Shown in pieces: positions 55,147 to 63,881 of a DNA stretch of 64,000 bases. A program made the translations under genes and the position numbers. The DNA comes from Aeromonas piscicola (GTDB taxonomy: Bacteria; Pseudomonadota; Gammaproteobacteria; Enterobacterales; Aeromonadaceae). The stretch's first letter is position 1; every line of letters starts with the position of its first letter. The stretch lies in NCBI RefSeq assembly GCF_000820005.1, contig NZ_CDBL01000032.1, positions 752 to 64,751 of the forward strand, written 5' to 3'. The notes beneath the pieces were generated by a model. That model had not been told where the DNA came from. It saw nothing but the letters and a program-made list of their open reading frames with translations, and did not search any database.

Positions 55147-56355
55147 ATGTTGGATTTAAAACGCAGCAGCATCGTAGTCGCCTGCCTGCTGCCATTGGCT
55201 GTTCAGGCAGACGGTGTTGGTAGCCCGCGCATCATCGGCGGTAGTGCCGTGACGGCCCCAAGCTGGATGGTGGCAGTCGGCGAAGTCGTCAACGGCAACT
55301 GGAGCAATTTCTGCGGCGGCACCCTCATCGACAAGCAGTGGGTACTCACCGCTGCGCATTGCGTAGCGGATGCCCAGTCCGGCACCATGGAAGTGGCCAT
55401 TGGAGTAACAGACCTGAGCCGTCCCCACACTCGCAGCAAGGTCGATCAGGTGCTGATGCACCCCGAGTATTATGTCAATTTGCTCAGCAATCTGGGTAAC
55501 GGCGAGCCCCCATACTCTTCGGATGTGGCCCTGCTGCACCTTGCCACTCCGGTCACCCAGGCCCCCATCGCCATCGCAGACCCAGTCATCAAGGATACCT
55601 GGCAGTGGAGCACGACCATGCTGCATGCCCTTGGTTACGGTGGCACCGACCCCGATGCGACCAAATCCAGCCCGCAGCTGCTGGCAGTGGATCTCGCCTA
55701 TCGGGGGGAGCGGGACTACTGGTACGGTGACCCGACCACCACCCACATCTTTGCTGGCAGCCTGGCCGGTCAGGACACCTGCAAAGGCGACAGTGGCGGT
55801 CCGCTGACTTATGGCGGCAAGCTGGTCGGCGTGACCAGCTACGGGGCTTTCCCCTGTGCTACCGGCAGCGCCGGTGGCTACGTCTACGCGCCTGCCTTCA
55901 GTGACTGGATCACCGAGCAACAGCAGGGCGTTACCCTGACCACGATCCGCGGCCTCATCCTGCCCTCAGGCACCAGTGGCTGGGCCGACTACCTGCTAGC
56001 CAACCGCAGCAATCAGGCTGTGACCCTGAGCGGCGTCTACAGCGATGCTCCGGCCATGAGCAACGGCTGTCCCGGCCGTCTGGAAGCAGGCCAAACCTGC
56101 GCTCTGCGCCTTCGTGCCGACGGCAACGACACGGTCGGCACGCTTCGCCTGCAGGGGGTAGAACTCACCGTCACTGACGAGCGAGGCGCGAGTCAGCGTC
56201 TTGAATCCGCCTTGATGAGCCTCACCAGCGAACCCACCAAGACCACTGACCCAACAACGACCACCACGACCTCAAATGGTGGCGGTGGTGGTGGCGCCAT
56301 GGGTCTCGGAGCCCTGTTGCTGCTGCCGCTTGTCTGGTTGCGCCGTCGCCGCTAA
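55147..56355 (+). CDS. Trypsin-like serine protease with GlyGly-CTERM tail
   Basis: 402 aa from the ATG at 55147, with AAGGAG upstream. Signal peptide to about residue 21 (VQA), activation site R28-IIGG, catalytic triad H71 (LTAAHC), D126 (SSDVALLHL) and S216 (CKGDSGGP). D210 six residues before the Ser is the trypsin S1 residue, predicting cleavage after Arg/Lys. A beta-rich C-terminal domain leads to a Thr-rich linker and NGGGGGGAMGLGALLLLPLVWLRRRR, the GlyGly-CTERM sorting signal cut by rhombosortase in type II secretion bacteria. Exported, probably cell-surface processed. Opposite in orientation to the operon it interrupts. Confidence 0.93.
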   Translation: MLDLKRSSIVVACLLPLAVQADGVGSPRIIGGSAVTAPSWMVAVGEVVNGNWSNFCGGTLIDKQWVLTAAHCVADAQSGTMEVAIGVTDLSRPHTRSKVDQVLMHPEYYVNLLSNLGNGEPPYSSDVALLHLATPVTQAPIAIADPVIKDTWQWSTTMLHALGYGGTDPDATKSSPQLLAVDLAYRGERDYWYGDPTTTHIFAGSLAGQDTCKGDSGGPLTYGGKLVGVTSYGAFPCATGSAGGYVYAPAFSDWITEQQQGVTLTTIRGLILPSGTSGWADYLLANRSNQAVTLSGVYSDAPAMSNGCPGRLEAGQTCALRLRADGNDTVGTLRLQGVELTVTDERGASQRLESALMSLTSEPTKTTDPTTTTTTSNGGGGGGAMGLGALLLLPLVWLRRRR

Positions 56356-56363
56356 GGCAAAAC

Positions 56364-56393
56364 AACAAGGGATGACCGAGGTCATCCCTTGTT
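56364..56393. terminator. Bidirectional terminator between protease gene and ribBA
   Basis: 13-bp perfect stem AACAAGGGATGAC/GTCATCCCTTGTT with CGAG loop, between convergent genes. Confidence 0.88.
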
Positions 56394-56418
56394 TCATATC
56401 CATTTCATCGCATCAGGC

Positions 56419-57528
56419 TTATTCGCCTACGTATTCCACCACTTCCAGGCCGAAACCGCCGAGGGCATGGTATTTCTTCGGCGAGCTCAACAGCCGCATC
56501 TTGCCGACCCCAAGCGTCTTGAGGATCTGGGAACCTACGCCGACCCGACGCGAAGTACCCTGCCACTTGGCCCCTTCCGGTTGCAACCCCTTGTCGGCGG
56601 CTTCAAAGCCCTTGACCCGGGCCAGCAGCTCCTCGCCATGAGATTCCGCCCCCAGAATTACCAGCACCCCACCCTCCTGGGCGATGCGAGCCATGGATTT
56701 GGGCAGCGGCCAGCTGCGGGCGGCGTGGCGGTCGGTCAGCAGCAGATCGCTCAGCACGTCGTGCAGATGGACCCGCACCAGGGTCGGCTGCTCGGCCTGT
56801 ATTTCGCCTTTCTTCAGGGCAAAGTGCACCTGGTTGTCTATGGTGTCGCGGAAGGTGATGAGGTCGAACTCGCCATATTCGGTTGGCAGCTTGCACTCGG
56901 CCACTTTCTCCACCGTGGTCTCGTGCTGGTTGCGGTATTCGATAAGGTCGGCGATGGTGCCAAGTTTGATGCCGTGCTGCTCGGCGAAGATCTCGAGATC
57001 AGGACGGCGCGCCATGGTGCCATCCTCGTTGAGGATCTCGACGATGACGGAGGCCGCCTCGTAACCGGCCAGCCGGGCCAGATCACAGCCAGCCTCGGTG
57101 TGACCGGCACGGGTCAGCACGCCGCCATCCTGTGCCATCAGCGGAAATATGTGGCCCGGTTGTACCAGATCGGCGGCCTTGGCATTGGGGGCCACCGCCG
57201 CCTGCACGGTCACGGCGCGATCGGCAGCCGAGATGCCGGTGGTCACCCCTTCGGCGGCTTCTATGGTGACGGTGAAGGCGGTGGAGAACTGGGCATTGTT
57301 GCGATCAACCATCAACGGCAGCGCCAGCTGCTTGCAGCGATCCCGGGTCAGGGTCAGGCAGATGAGACCACGGCCGTAGCGGGCCATGAAGTTGATATCC
57401 TCCGGGCGGACACAGGAGGCGGCCATGATGAGGTCCCCTTCGTTCTCCCTGTCTTCGTCATCCATCAGGATCACCATCTTGCCAGCCTTGATATCGGCAA
57501 TGATTTCCTGGGTTGTGCTCAGCGCCAT
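56419..57528 (-). CDS. ribBA: 3,4-dihydroxy-2-butanone-4-phosphate synthase with degenerate GTP cyclohydrolase II half
   Basis: 369 aa. The N-terminal half (1-200) is a full Rib[29 protein letters not shown] and [17 protein letters not shown]. The C-terminal half (about 205-369) aligns with RibA ([47 protein letters not shown]), but the zinc-binding Cys cluster (C-x-GD...C-x-C) is missing; the stretch reads [13 protein letters not shown]. It therefore should make the four-carbon riboflavin precursor but not act as GTP cyclohydrolase II; a separate RibA is expected elsewhere. Confidence 0.93.
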   Translation of the reverse strand: MALSTTQEIIADIKAGKMVILMDDEDRENEGDLIMAASCVRPEDINFMARYGRGLICLTLTRDRCKQLALPLMVDRNNAQFSTAFTVTIEAAEGVTTGISAADRAVTVQAAVAPNAKAADLVQPGHIFPLMAQDGGVLTRAGHTEAGCDLARLAGYEAASVIVEILNEDGTMARRPDLEIFAEQHGIKLGTIADLIEYRNQHETTVEKVAECKLPTEYGEFDLITFRDTIDNQVHFALKKGEIQAEQPTLVRVHLHDVLSDLLLTDRHAARSWPLPKSMARIAQEGGVLVILGAESHGEELLARVKGFEAADKGLQPEGAKWQGTSRRVGVGSQILKTLGVGKMRLLSSPKKYHALGGFGLEVVEYVGE

Positions 57529-57670
57529 GGGCTACTCCATCAACATGCTTCGGGGATTGAGCCTGCCGGCTCGGCTTGATACGGGATTATTCTGCTCTAG
57601 ATGGGGGCACAAGGCCCCATTTCAATCGGAGCGGGATCACAGAAAAGCGTTTTTCCCGCGACATCGGCCG

Positions 57671-58324
57671 TTACAGGAAGCCGGACTGGGCCAGCTTTTC
57701 CAGCGTCAGGGTCGATGACGAGCCGTCATGGGCCTTGCCTTGCATCAGTCGCTCCAGATAGCGGGCTATCTGATCCACCTCGAGATTCACGCGATGACCC
57801 GGTTTCCAGCGCGCTATGGTGGTCTCCTGCACCGTGTGGGGCACTATGGTCAGGCGGAACAAGTCCCCCTGCACGGCGTTGACCGTCAAGCTGATGCCAT
57901 CCACCGCGATCGACCCCTTCTCGGCTATGTAGCGGGAGAGCGACCCTGGCGCCTTGATCCAGTATTCGATGGCGCGGCCGCTGCTGGACTTGCTCTTCAC
58001 CTCCCCCACCCCGTCCACATGACCGGAGACCAGATGGCCGCCCAAGCGGGAGCTGGGCATCAGCGCCTTCTCCAGATTGACGGGATCGCCCACCTTGGCC
58101 TCGGCAAAGCCGGTGCGCGACAGGGTCTCCAGCGACACGTCGGCGGTATAACGCTGGTCGCCAAGCCCAATCACCGTCAGGCAGACGCCGTTGGTGGCAA
58201 TGGAGTCACCCAGCTTGACGTCACTGAAATCCAGGGTCGGGGCGTGGACTGTGAGGGCCATGTCTTCACCCTGCCGGCGCAGGTCGGCCAGGGTTCCCAC
58301 CGCTTCGATAATTCCGGTAAACAT
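57671..58324 (-). CDS. ribC: Riboflavin synthase alpha chain
   Basis: 217 aa from the ATG at 58324 (MFTGIIEAVGTL), with AAGG upstream; the longer frame to 58372 adds an unrelated tail. Dismutates two lumazines to riboflavin. Two repeated lumazine-binding domains, each with a ...GDSIATNGVCLTV / KGSIAVDGISLTV block and a GxxxxLE element (NLEKALMPSSRLGGHLVSGHVDGVG; NLEVDQIARYLERL). Between ribD and ribBA. Confidence 0.97.
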   Translation of the reverse strand: MFTGIIEAVGTLADLRRQGEDMALTVHAPTLDFSDVKLGDSIATNGVCLTVIGLGDQRYTADVSLETLSRTGFAEAKVGDPVNLEKALMPSSRLGGHLVSGHVDGVGEVKSKSSSGRAIEYWIKAPGSLSRYIAEKGSIAVDGISLTVNAVQGDLFRLTIVPHTVQETTIARWKPGHRVNLEVDQIARYLERLMQGKAHDGSSSTLTLEKLAQSGFL

Positions 58325-58379
58325 GCAGATCACCTTGCTGATGACGGGGCCAGGCAGGCCCCCGATAAACATTGAGAAA

Positions 58380-59489
58380 TCAGGCTATTTTCGCCGTGAT
58401 GCGAATGTCCTGCCCCACCAGCCGCACATCCTTGATGTTGAGCTTGGGCGCCTGGAACAGCCGGGTGAGTTCTGGCAGATGGAACAGGCCTCGCCCCTCA
58501 TCCCCCATCAGTCTGGGCGCCTGGTAGAGCACCAGCTCATCCACCAGCCCCTTGTTCAGCAGGGCGCCACACAGCCGCGGCCCCGCCTCCACCAGCACTG
58601 AGTTGATGTGCTGCTTGGCCAGCAGCATGAAGAGGCTGACCAGATCCAGCTTGCCATCCAGCAGCGGCAGCTCCAGTTGCTGCACCCAGGCCGGCCAGTC
58701 GCCGGCAGCCTTGTGGCGGGCCAGCAAAACCGGGCCTGTGCTCTGGAACAGCGGCAGGTCCGGAGTGAGCCGGTTTTGCGAATCGACGATGACCCGCAGC
58801 GGCTGGCGCAGGGTTTCTTTGGGGTAGCTGGCCTTGACCGAGGGGGGCAGCTCGTCCCAGCGCACAGTCAGCGAGGCGCCGTCGGCCAGCACGGTTTCGG
58901 CGCTGGAGAGCACCGCATCGTGACGGGCCCGCAGTCGCTGCACATCGGCGCGGGCCAGGGGCCCCGTTATCCACTGGCTCTCGCCGCTTGCCATGGCGGT
59001 GCGGCCATCCAGACTGGCACCGAGCTTGACCGTCACCTGCGGGAAAGCGGTGCGCATCCGCTTGAAGAAGCCCGGATTGAGTGCCTCGGCCTCGGCACTG
59101 AGCAGACCGAAGTCGGTCTTGATGCCGGCCTCAGACAACATGCGCAGCCCGCGCCCGCCCACCTCGGGATTGGGATCGACCATGGCGGCGACCACCCGGG
59201 TCACCCCGGCCTTGATCAGCGCCTCGGCGCAGGGCGGGGTACGGCCATGGTGGGAACAAGGCTCCAGGGTCACATAGGCGGTGGCGCCACGGGCCTGTTC
59301 ACCGGCGGCATGCAGGGCATAGACCTCGGCATGGGGCTCGCCGGCACGCTTGTGCCACCCCTCACCGACCACCACGCCGGCTTTCACCAGCACGGCACCG
59401 ACGCAAGGGTTGGGCGCCGTGGTATAGCGGCCGCGGCGGGCCAGTTCGAGGGCCCGACTCATCCATTGGTAATCATCTTGACTAAACAT
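58380..59489 (-). CDS. ribD: Bifunctional riboflavin deaminase/reductase RibD
   Basis: 369 aa (E. coli 367). N-terminal deaminase with zinc site HAEVYAL and PCSHHGRTPPCAEALI; C-terminal reductase (VTVKLGASLDGRTAMASGESQWITG). Second and third steps of riboflavin synthesis. The ATG is preceded by GGAG. First rib gene after nrdR, with a degraded nrdR fragment between. Confidence 0.97.
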   Translation of the reverse strand: MFSQDDYQWMSRALELARRGRYTTAPNPCVGAVLVKAGVVVGEGWHKRAGEPHAEVYALHAAGEQARGATAYVTLEPCSHHGRTPPCAEALIKAGVTRVVAAMVDPNPEVGGRGLRMLSEAGIKTDFGLLSAEAEALNPGFFKRMRTAFPQVTVKLGASLDGRTAMASGESQWITGPLARADVQRLRARHDAVLSSAETVLADGASLTVRWDELPPSVKASYPKETLRQPLRVIVDSQNRLTPDLPLFQSTGPVLLARHKAAGDWPAWVQQLELPLLDGKLDLVSLFMLLAKQHINSVLVEAGPRLCGALLNKGLVDELVLYQAPRLMGDEGRGLFHLPELTRLFQAPKLNIKDVRLVGQDIRITAKIA

Positions 59490-59569
59490 CTGAGCTCCCG
59501 TTCAAAGCGAGAAAATGGGCGTTGCAGGTTCGATTAGCGCAGCGTAATCGGACGTTGGAGAAGCTTGTT

Positions 59570-59660
59570 TTCTCCAGCTTGGCGATCTCTTCGCCGCTTC
59601 TTGTCATAAACACGGCGAATCTCTTCAACGCTGCGATAGGCGGAAACGAAACGGATAGCA
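59570..59660 (-). pseudogene. Degenerate duplicate of the nrdR 3' end
   Basis: About 90 bases past the nrdR stop repeat the last about 80 bases of nrdR (59691-59771). CTCCAGCTTGGCGATCTCTTC recurs exactly and the coding sense reads AIRFVSAYRSVEEIRRVY, against nrd[19 protein letters not shown]. About 11 extra bases shift the frame before the GEEIAKLEK equivalent. It has no start or ribosome site. Most likely a remnant of duplication or recombination at nrdR. Confidence 0.75.
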
Positions 59661-59686
59661 GATATTGCCTTGCCCACCCGATACCG

Positions 59687-60136
59687 TTACTTCTCCAGCT
59701 TGGCGATCTCTTCACCAAATTCACGAATGTCTTCGAAGCTGCGATAGACGGAGGCGAAGCGGATATAAGCGACCTTGTCCAGGCCCTTGAGCTCATCCAT
59801 CACCAGGTTGCCCACCAGCTGGGAGGCGACTTCGCGCTCACCGGTGGCCCGCAGGCGGGACTTGATGTGATTGACGCCCTTCTCGATGGCCTCCATGCTC
59901 ACCGGCCGCTTCTCCAGTGCCCGCAGTATGCCGGCACGCAGCTTGTCTTCATTGAAGGGTTCACGGGAGCCGTTGGACTTGATGACGCGGGGCATCACCA
60001 GCTCGGCCATCTCGAAGGTAGTGAAACGCTCGTGACAGAGCAGACACTCACGACGGCGGCGCACCTGATGGCCTTCTGCCACCAGACGGGAATCGATCAC
60101 CTTGGTATCAACGGCACTACAGAAAGGGCAATGCAT
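59687..60136 (-). CDS. nrdR: Transcriptional repressor NrdR
   Basis: 149 aa, E. coli length. Represses ribonucleotide reductase operons in response to dATP/ATP. N-terminal zinc ribbon ([18 protein letters not shown]...[17 protein letters not shown]) followed by an ATP-cone domain ([32 protein letters not shown]). Heads the rib operon as in E. coli. Its 3' end is duplicated in degraded form just downstream. Confidence 0.97.
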   Translation of the reverse strand: MHCPFCSAVDTKVIDSRLVAEGHQVRRRRECLLCHERFTTFEMAELVMPRVIKSNGSREPFNEDKLRAGILRALEKRPVSMEAIEKGVNHIKSRLRATGEREVASQLVGNLVMDELKGLDKVAYIRFASVYRSFEDIREFGEEIAKLEK

Positions 60137-60270
60137 CTGACCTCCGGCGTTAACTGAAAAGGCACCTGCCCCGCGGGGTCAGGATCTTGGTCGGCCAGTG
60201 TAGCACGGCCATCCAAAGCCGGTAAAAGCCCAGAAAAACAATATGTCACCGCAGATGAACCTTAGCCGTA

Positions 60271-60603
60271 TCAGCCAGTACGCAGCGCCTCTATAGCTTC
60301 GAATGGCAACCATAGCACAGTATTTGCATCCCCTTCGATCAGCGCAACGATGGCCTCTCTCGGGCCTGTTTGCCAGGCCTTAGTCCCATAGAATACCGCC
60401 TGGGAGCGGTTCAGATGTTCAAGGTCATCGTAGGCCCGCATCAGAAAATAGGCGTCCGGATCATGCAAGGAGAGGCCATGGCTCACCACATCCATCCCCC
60501 AGGCAAGGTGCAAGGGCAGGCTCTGCTCGGTAACCAGCCGATGAAAAGCCGCACGGCTCCCGGCCTTGAGCCGATAGCTCCGGATCTCCAGCACTCGCTT
60601 CAT
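60271..60603 (-). CDS. NIPSNAP-family protein
   Basis: 110 aa from the ATG at 60603, with GGAGA upstream. The NIPSNAP ferredoxin-like pattern is clear: VLEIRSYRLKAGSRAAFHRLV, GMDVVSHGLSLHDPDAYFLMRAYDDLEHLNRSQAVFYGTKAWQTGPREAIVALIE. Bacterial members are small dimeric alpha/beta barrels of unknown role. It follows the ParB-like gene by about 65 bases on the same strand, so the two may be co-transcribed. Confidence 0.8.
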   Translation of the reverse strand: MKRVLEIRSYRLKAGSRAAFHRLVTEQSLPLHLAWGMDVVSHGLSLHDPDAYFLMRAYDDLEHLNRSQAVFYGTKAWQTGPREAIVALIEGDANTVLWLPFEAIEALRTG

Positions 60604-60668
60604 CACGCTTTCTCCTGCTAAAAATGGTGTGGAAAGGCCCATACAGCACCATTCGATCGGCCAGAGGC

Positions 60669-61091
60669 TCAATCGTCATAGGGCAAGCAGTCGGGATCAC
60701 ACCCAGTGTGATCGGGCGCCGGATCCTGCACAAACTGTACGGCATCGATATGGGTGTGGCCCTGCATCAAGGCCTTGCTCACCCTGTGCATGCCATCCAT
60801 GACCCGTCCCGCCCTGTCCAGAATGATGGGATAGGCAAGATCGGCGGCCAGCATCAGCTGACAGTGATCTATGATGCTGCGCACCGTGGGTCTGGCCTCG
60901 CCGTGTCCGTACCAGTGCTCAAAATCCAGTTCGGCAATCTGTGCCAGTGGCACAGCTTGAACCGGTAGCCCGCGGCTCAGCCGCACCAGACGGCGCACAT
61001 CCCATGCCAGCAGGCCCTCGGGGCTATTGCGAAAATGGTACTGGGCACGGATGGACAAGATCAGATCCTCATCTGTGCTCTCGCCTGACAT
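60669..61091 (-). CDS. ParB/sulfiredoxin-fold-like protein
   Basis: 140 aa from the ATG at 61091 (MSGESTDEDLILSIRAQYHFRN), with GAGGAGG upstream. The segment AYPIILDRAGRVMDGMHRVSKALMQGHTHIDAVQFV matches the ParB N-terminal-like core (PIxLDxxGxVxDGxHRxxKA), which in other families binds CTP or catalyses phosphate transfer. No helix-turn-helix follows, so it is not a partition protein. The acidic Cys-containing tail is HTGCDPDCLPYDD. Function unknown. Confidence 0.7.
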   Translation of the reverse strand: MSGESTDEDLILSIRAQYHFRNSPEGLLAWDVRRLVRLSRGLPVQAVPLAQIAELDFEHWYGHGEARPTVRSIIDHCQLMLAADLAYPIILDRAGRVMDGMHRVSKALMQGHTHIDAVQFVQDPAPDHTGCDPDCLPYDD

Positions 61092-61144
61092 GCTGCCTCC
61101 TCTGTCTGCTGCACGAACTCGGCGCCCGTAGCGGGACCGAAATA

Positions 61145-61175
61145 GAAAAAACAATGCCACCCGCAGGTGGCATTG
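61145..61175 (-). terminator. Terminator of glyA
   Basis: 10-bp perfect stem CAATGCCACC/GGTGGCATTG with CGCA loop; on the minus strand TTTTTTCT follows. Confidence 0.88.
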
Positions 61176-61200
61176 GTCTCAAACCAGCAGGGCTGGCGTA

Positions 61201-62454
61201 TCAGGCATAAACCGGGAAACGACGGCAGATATCCAGTACCTGCTCGCGCACTGTGGCCAGCACGGCATCGTTGTCATGGTTGTCAAGCACGTCACAGATC
61301 CAGTTGGTCAGCTGGATGGACTCTGCTTCCTTGAAACCGCGACGGGTGATGGCCGGGGTACCGATCCGCACACCTGAGGTGACGAACGGGGAACGCGGGT
61401 CGTTCGGCACCGAGTTCTTGTTGACTGTGATGTTGGCTTTGCCAAGAGCGGCATCAGCCTCTTTACCGGTCAGCTCGCGGCCGATCAGGTCAACCAGCAT
61501 CAGGTGGTTGTCGGTACCGCCAGAGACGATCTTGTAACCGCGCTCGATGAAAGTCGCCGCCATGGCCTTGGCGTTTTTGACGACTTGAGCCTGATAGGTC
61601 TTGAACTCGGGCTCAAGCGCCTCTTTGAATGCCACGGCTTTACCGGCGATGACATGCATCAGCGGGCCACCTTGACCACCTGGGAAGACGGCGGAGTTCA
61701 GCTTCTTGTAGAGATCTTCGTCGTCGGCAGCGGAGAGGATCAGACCACCACGGGGACCGGCCAGGGTCTTGTGGGTAGTGGAGGTCACCACGTGGGCGTG
61801 GGGCACCGGGTTCGGGTAGACACCAGCGGCAATCAGACCGGCTACGTGAGCCATGTCGACGAACAGGTAAGCACCGATCTTGTCAGCGATTTCACGCATA
61901 CGGGCCCAGTCAACGATACCTGAGTAGGCGGAGAAGCCACCGATCATCATCTTCGGCTTGTGCTCGACGGCCAGACGTTCCATTTCGTCATAGTCAATCT
62001 TGCCGGACTCATCGATACCGTAAGGAATGATGTTGTAAAGCTTGCCGGAGAAATTGACGGGGGAGCCGTGGGTCAGGTGACCACCATGGGCCAGGTTCAT
62101 GCCCAGCACGGTATCACCCGGCTGCAGCAGGGCCATATAGACGGCGCTGTTGGCCTGGGAGCCGGAGTGCGGCTGCACGTTGGCATAGGTGGCACCAAAC
62201 AGTTCCTTGGCGCGCTCGATGGCCAGGGTTTCGACCACGTCGACGTACTCGCAACCACCGTAGTAGCGCTTGGCCGGATAGCCTTCGGCGTACTTGTTGG
62301 TCAACTGGGAGCCCTGGGCTTCCATGACGCGGGGGCTGGTGTAGTTCTCAGACGCGATCAGCTCGATATGCTCTTCCTGACGACGGGTCTCGTCTGTGAT
62401 GGCCTGCCACAGCTGGGGATCATAGCCTGCGATGGTCATGTCACGTTTCAACAT
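61201..62454 (-). CDS. glyA: Serine hydroxymethyltransferase
   Basis: 417 aa, same as E. coli. PLP enzyme interconverting serine and glycine with tetrahydrofolate. The ATG at 62454 ([19 protein letters not shown]) has AGGAGA upstream; the longer frame to 62580 has none. Substrate loop [14 protein letters not shown] lysine in [16 protein letters not shown]. Monocistronic between its own promoter region and terminator. Confidence 0.98.
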   Translation of the reverse strand: MLKRDMTIAGYDPQLWQAITDETRRQEEHIELIASENYTSPRVMEAQGSQLTNKYAEGYPAKRYYGGCEYVDVVETLAIERAKELFGATYANVQPHSGSQANSAVYMALLQPGDTVLGMNLAHGGHLTHGSPVNFSGKLYNIIPYGIDESGKIDYDEMERLAVEHKPKMMIGGFSAYSGIVDWARMREIADKIGAYLFVDMAHVAGLIAAGVYPNPVPHAHVVTSTTHKTLAGPRGGLILSAADDEDLYKKLNSAVFPGGQGGPLMHVIAGKAVAFKEALEPEFKTYQAQVVKNAKAMAATFIERGYKIVSGGTDNHLMLVDLIGRELTGKEADAALGKANITVNKNSVPNDPRSPFVTSGVRIGTPAITRRGFKEAESIQLTNWICDVLDNHDNDAVLATVREQVLDICRRFPVYA

Positions 62455-62504
62455 CCGTTTCTCTCCTGAAAATCGTTTGCGCGTTAGGTGAAGTGGGCAG
62501 CGGC

Positions 62505-62533
62505 ATTGTAACGTGAGCGAGATCAAAGAGACA
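62505..62533 (-). promoter_or_regulatory. Candidate glyA promoter
   Basis: On the minus strand TGTCTC (62528-62533), 17-base spacer, TACAAT (62505-62510), about 50 bases before the glyA ATG. The -35 is poor. From here to 62804 I see no supported gene; a T/A-rich stretch lies at 62548-62575. Confidence 0.35.
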
Positions 62534-62804
62534 GTCCAACCACCCAAAAAATTGTTTAAAAAATGTAAAATGTGTCGCAAGTGTCTAAGCCTGCGTCGGC
62601 TCCCAGCCCTCAGCCAGGGTGTCGGCCAAAGCCCCCTTTCCCATGCCCCCTTCCTTGCCGTTCAGTACCCCACAGCGCAGCCAACCGCCGCAAACGCAGC
62701 CAACAAACAGCAAAAACCAAAGCCGGATCATGGATATAGCGTTTACTAACAGATAACATCTTTGCGTGGCACAGTGGTTGCCCAGCCAAAGATGGAGGCA
62801 AAAA

Positions 62805-63029
62805 ATGCCGAGCAAGGCCCTCACCCTGCTCCCGATGGATCTGCACCTTCCCCTGGCGCTCACCCTCCGCCAGCACACCTGCCGACTCGGGGTTGGTGGC
62901 GACGACCGCCTGGCTGAGCCGCCCAGCCGTCGCTGGCCGCCCCATTGCAACACCATGTTCCCGACCCACTTCCGCCTCGATCTTCCTTCTCTGCACCAGC
63001 GCTACACGGGAGTACGCCATGATGGATAA
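62805..63029 (+). CDS. Possible 74-aa ORF, unknown
   Basis: The ATG at 62805 has a perfect GGAGG six bases upstream and the frame has the high G/C third positions typical of this genome. The product is rich in L, P, R and H (MPSKALTLLPMDLHLPLALTLRQ...) with two Cys and no recognisable domain. Its end overlaps the start of the next gene by 11 bases. An opposing minus-strand frame also looks codon-like, so coding status is uncertain. Confidence 0.35.
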   Translation: MPSKALTLLPMDLHLPLALTLRQHTCRLGVGGDDRLAEPPSRRWPPHCNTMFPTHFRLDLPSLHQRYTGVRHDG

Positions 63030-63306
63030 CCTGATGCTTTTTCTGATCATATCGGTATTCGCTGTCTTCTATTGGGTCTACTATACCGGCAGTCGCAAGA
63101 GCCCCTTTACCCACCAGTGGGAGACCTTGCCCACTCGGGAGCAGTATCTGGCCGCCCATCCGGAAGCCATCGATGGCGACATCATCTTTTGCATTCATTG
63201 CGGCCATCATGAGCAACTGGACGTTGGCCTGCTGCATCAGACCGACTTCCGGCGCCAGCATATCTGCACCCGTTGCAAGCAGGCGCTCTACCGCGAAGAG
63301 CGCTGA
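63019..63306 (+). CDS. Small membrane-anchored zinc-ribbon protein
   Basis: 95 aa from the ATG at 63019, with GGGAG six bases upstream; the longer frame from 62893 is not supported. One N-terminal membrane span (NLMLFLIISVFAVFYWVYYTG), then a soluble part with two Cys pairs, FCIHCGHHEQ and HICTRCKQAL, spaced like a zinc ribbon. The family is not recognised and the role unknown. Followed 22 bases later by the GFA-family gene. Confidence 0.72.
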   Translation: MMDNLMLFLIISVFAVFYWVYYTGSRKSPFTHQWETLPTREQYLAAHPEAIDGDIIFCIHCGHHEQLDVGLLHQTDFRRQHICTRCKQALYREER

Positions 63307-63328
63307 ATCATCAGCCAAGGAACGCAAG

Positions 63329-63733
63329 ATGAAACAATTGACCGCCAGCTGCCTGTGTGGCGCCGTGGCCCTGAGCCTGCCCGACCGGTTCGACTACCTG
63401 GGCAACTGCCACTGCTCCGAGTGCCGCAAGTTCTCCGGTGCCGATTACGCCCCGGTCGGCGGACTGGACGGTGACAAGGTCACTGTCACCCGTGGTGAAG
63501 AGGCCATCAGCCGCTTTCAGAAATCCCCCGAGACCAGCCTCGCCTTCTGCCGCCACTGCGGCTCCAGTCTGTTCAGCGAGAAGCGCAGCAGCGGCAAACT
63601 GAACCTGCGCCTCGGCATCCTCAACGAGGCGCCGACCCAAAGACCCGGCTTCCACATCTTCGTCGGATCCAAGGCGCCCTGGCACGAGATCTGTGATGCG
63701 CTGCCGCAGTTCGAGACCCGCCCCACGCTCTGA
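63329..63733 (+). CDS. GFA-family (CENP-V/Gfa-like) zinc protein
   Basis: 134 aa from the ATG at 63329, with AAGGA upstream. GFA zinc-binding Cys pattern: CLCGAV, GNCHCSECRKFSGADYAP and FCRHCGSSLFSE, ending in a KAPWHEICDALPQFE tail. Named after glutathione-dependent formaldehyde-activating enzyme, but most members have no proven activity. Possibly co-transcribed with the zinc-ribbon gene. Confidence 0.9.
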   Translation: MKQLTASCLCGAVALSLPDRFDYLGNCHCSECRKFSGADYAPVGGLDGDKVTVTRGEEAISRFQKSPETSLAFCRHCGSSLFSEKRSSGKLNLRLGILNEAPTQRPGFHIFVGSKAPWHEICDALPQFETRPTL

Positions 63734-63756
63734 CACCGCCACCAACCTGCCCTGAA

Positions 63757-63780
63757 AACGTCGCCTCCGGTGGCGTTTTT
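63757..63780 (+). terminator. Terminator after the GFA-family gene
   Basis: 9-bp stem AACGTCGCC/GGTGGCGTT (two G-U pairs), loop TCC, followed by TTT. Confidence 0.75.
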
Positions 63781-63881
63781 GCCGGCCTGTTCGGCGAATT
63801 GTCACCTATGGGTTAACTTTTCTGCCAAAGCCGTTAGAATCGGGCTCACTCTGTTTCCCGCTTGCCATCCACGGAGGAAAA

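Noticed and set aside
57529..57670. FMN riboswitch in the rib operon
   Set aside because: Neither here nor upstream of ribD could I see the conserved RFN-element segments; only a short GGGGC/GCCCC stem at 57604-57618.
59482..59796. 104-aa minus-strand ORF between ribD and nrdR
   Set aside because: It is a frame across the nrdR end and its degraded copy, not a gene; the copy is reported as a pseudogene.
62610..63050. 146-aa minus-strand ORF
   Set aside because: No ribosome site, no recognisable domain, and it conflicts with the supported + strand zinc-ribbon gene.
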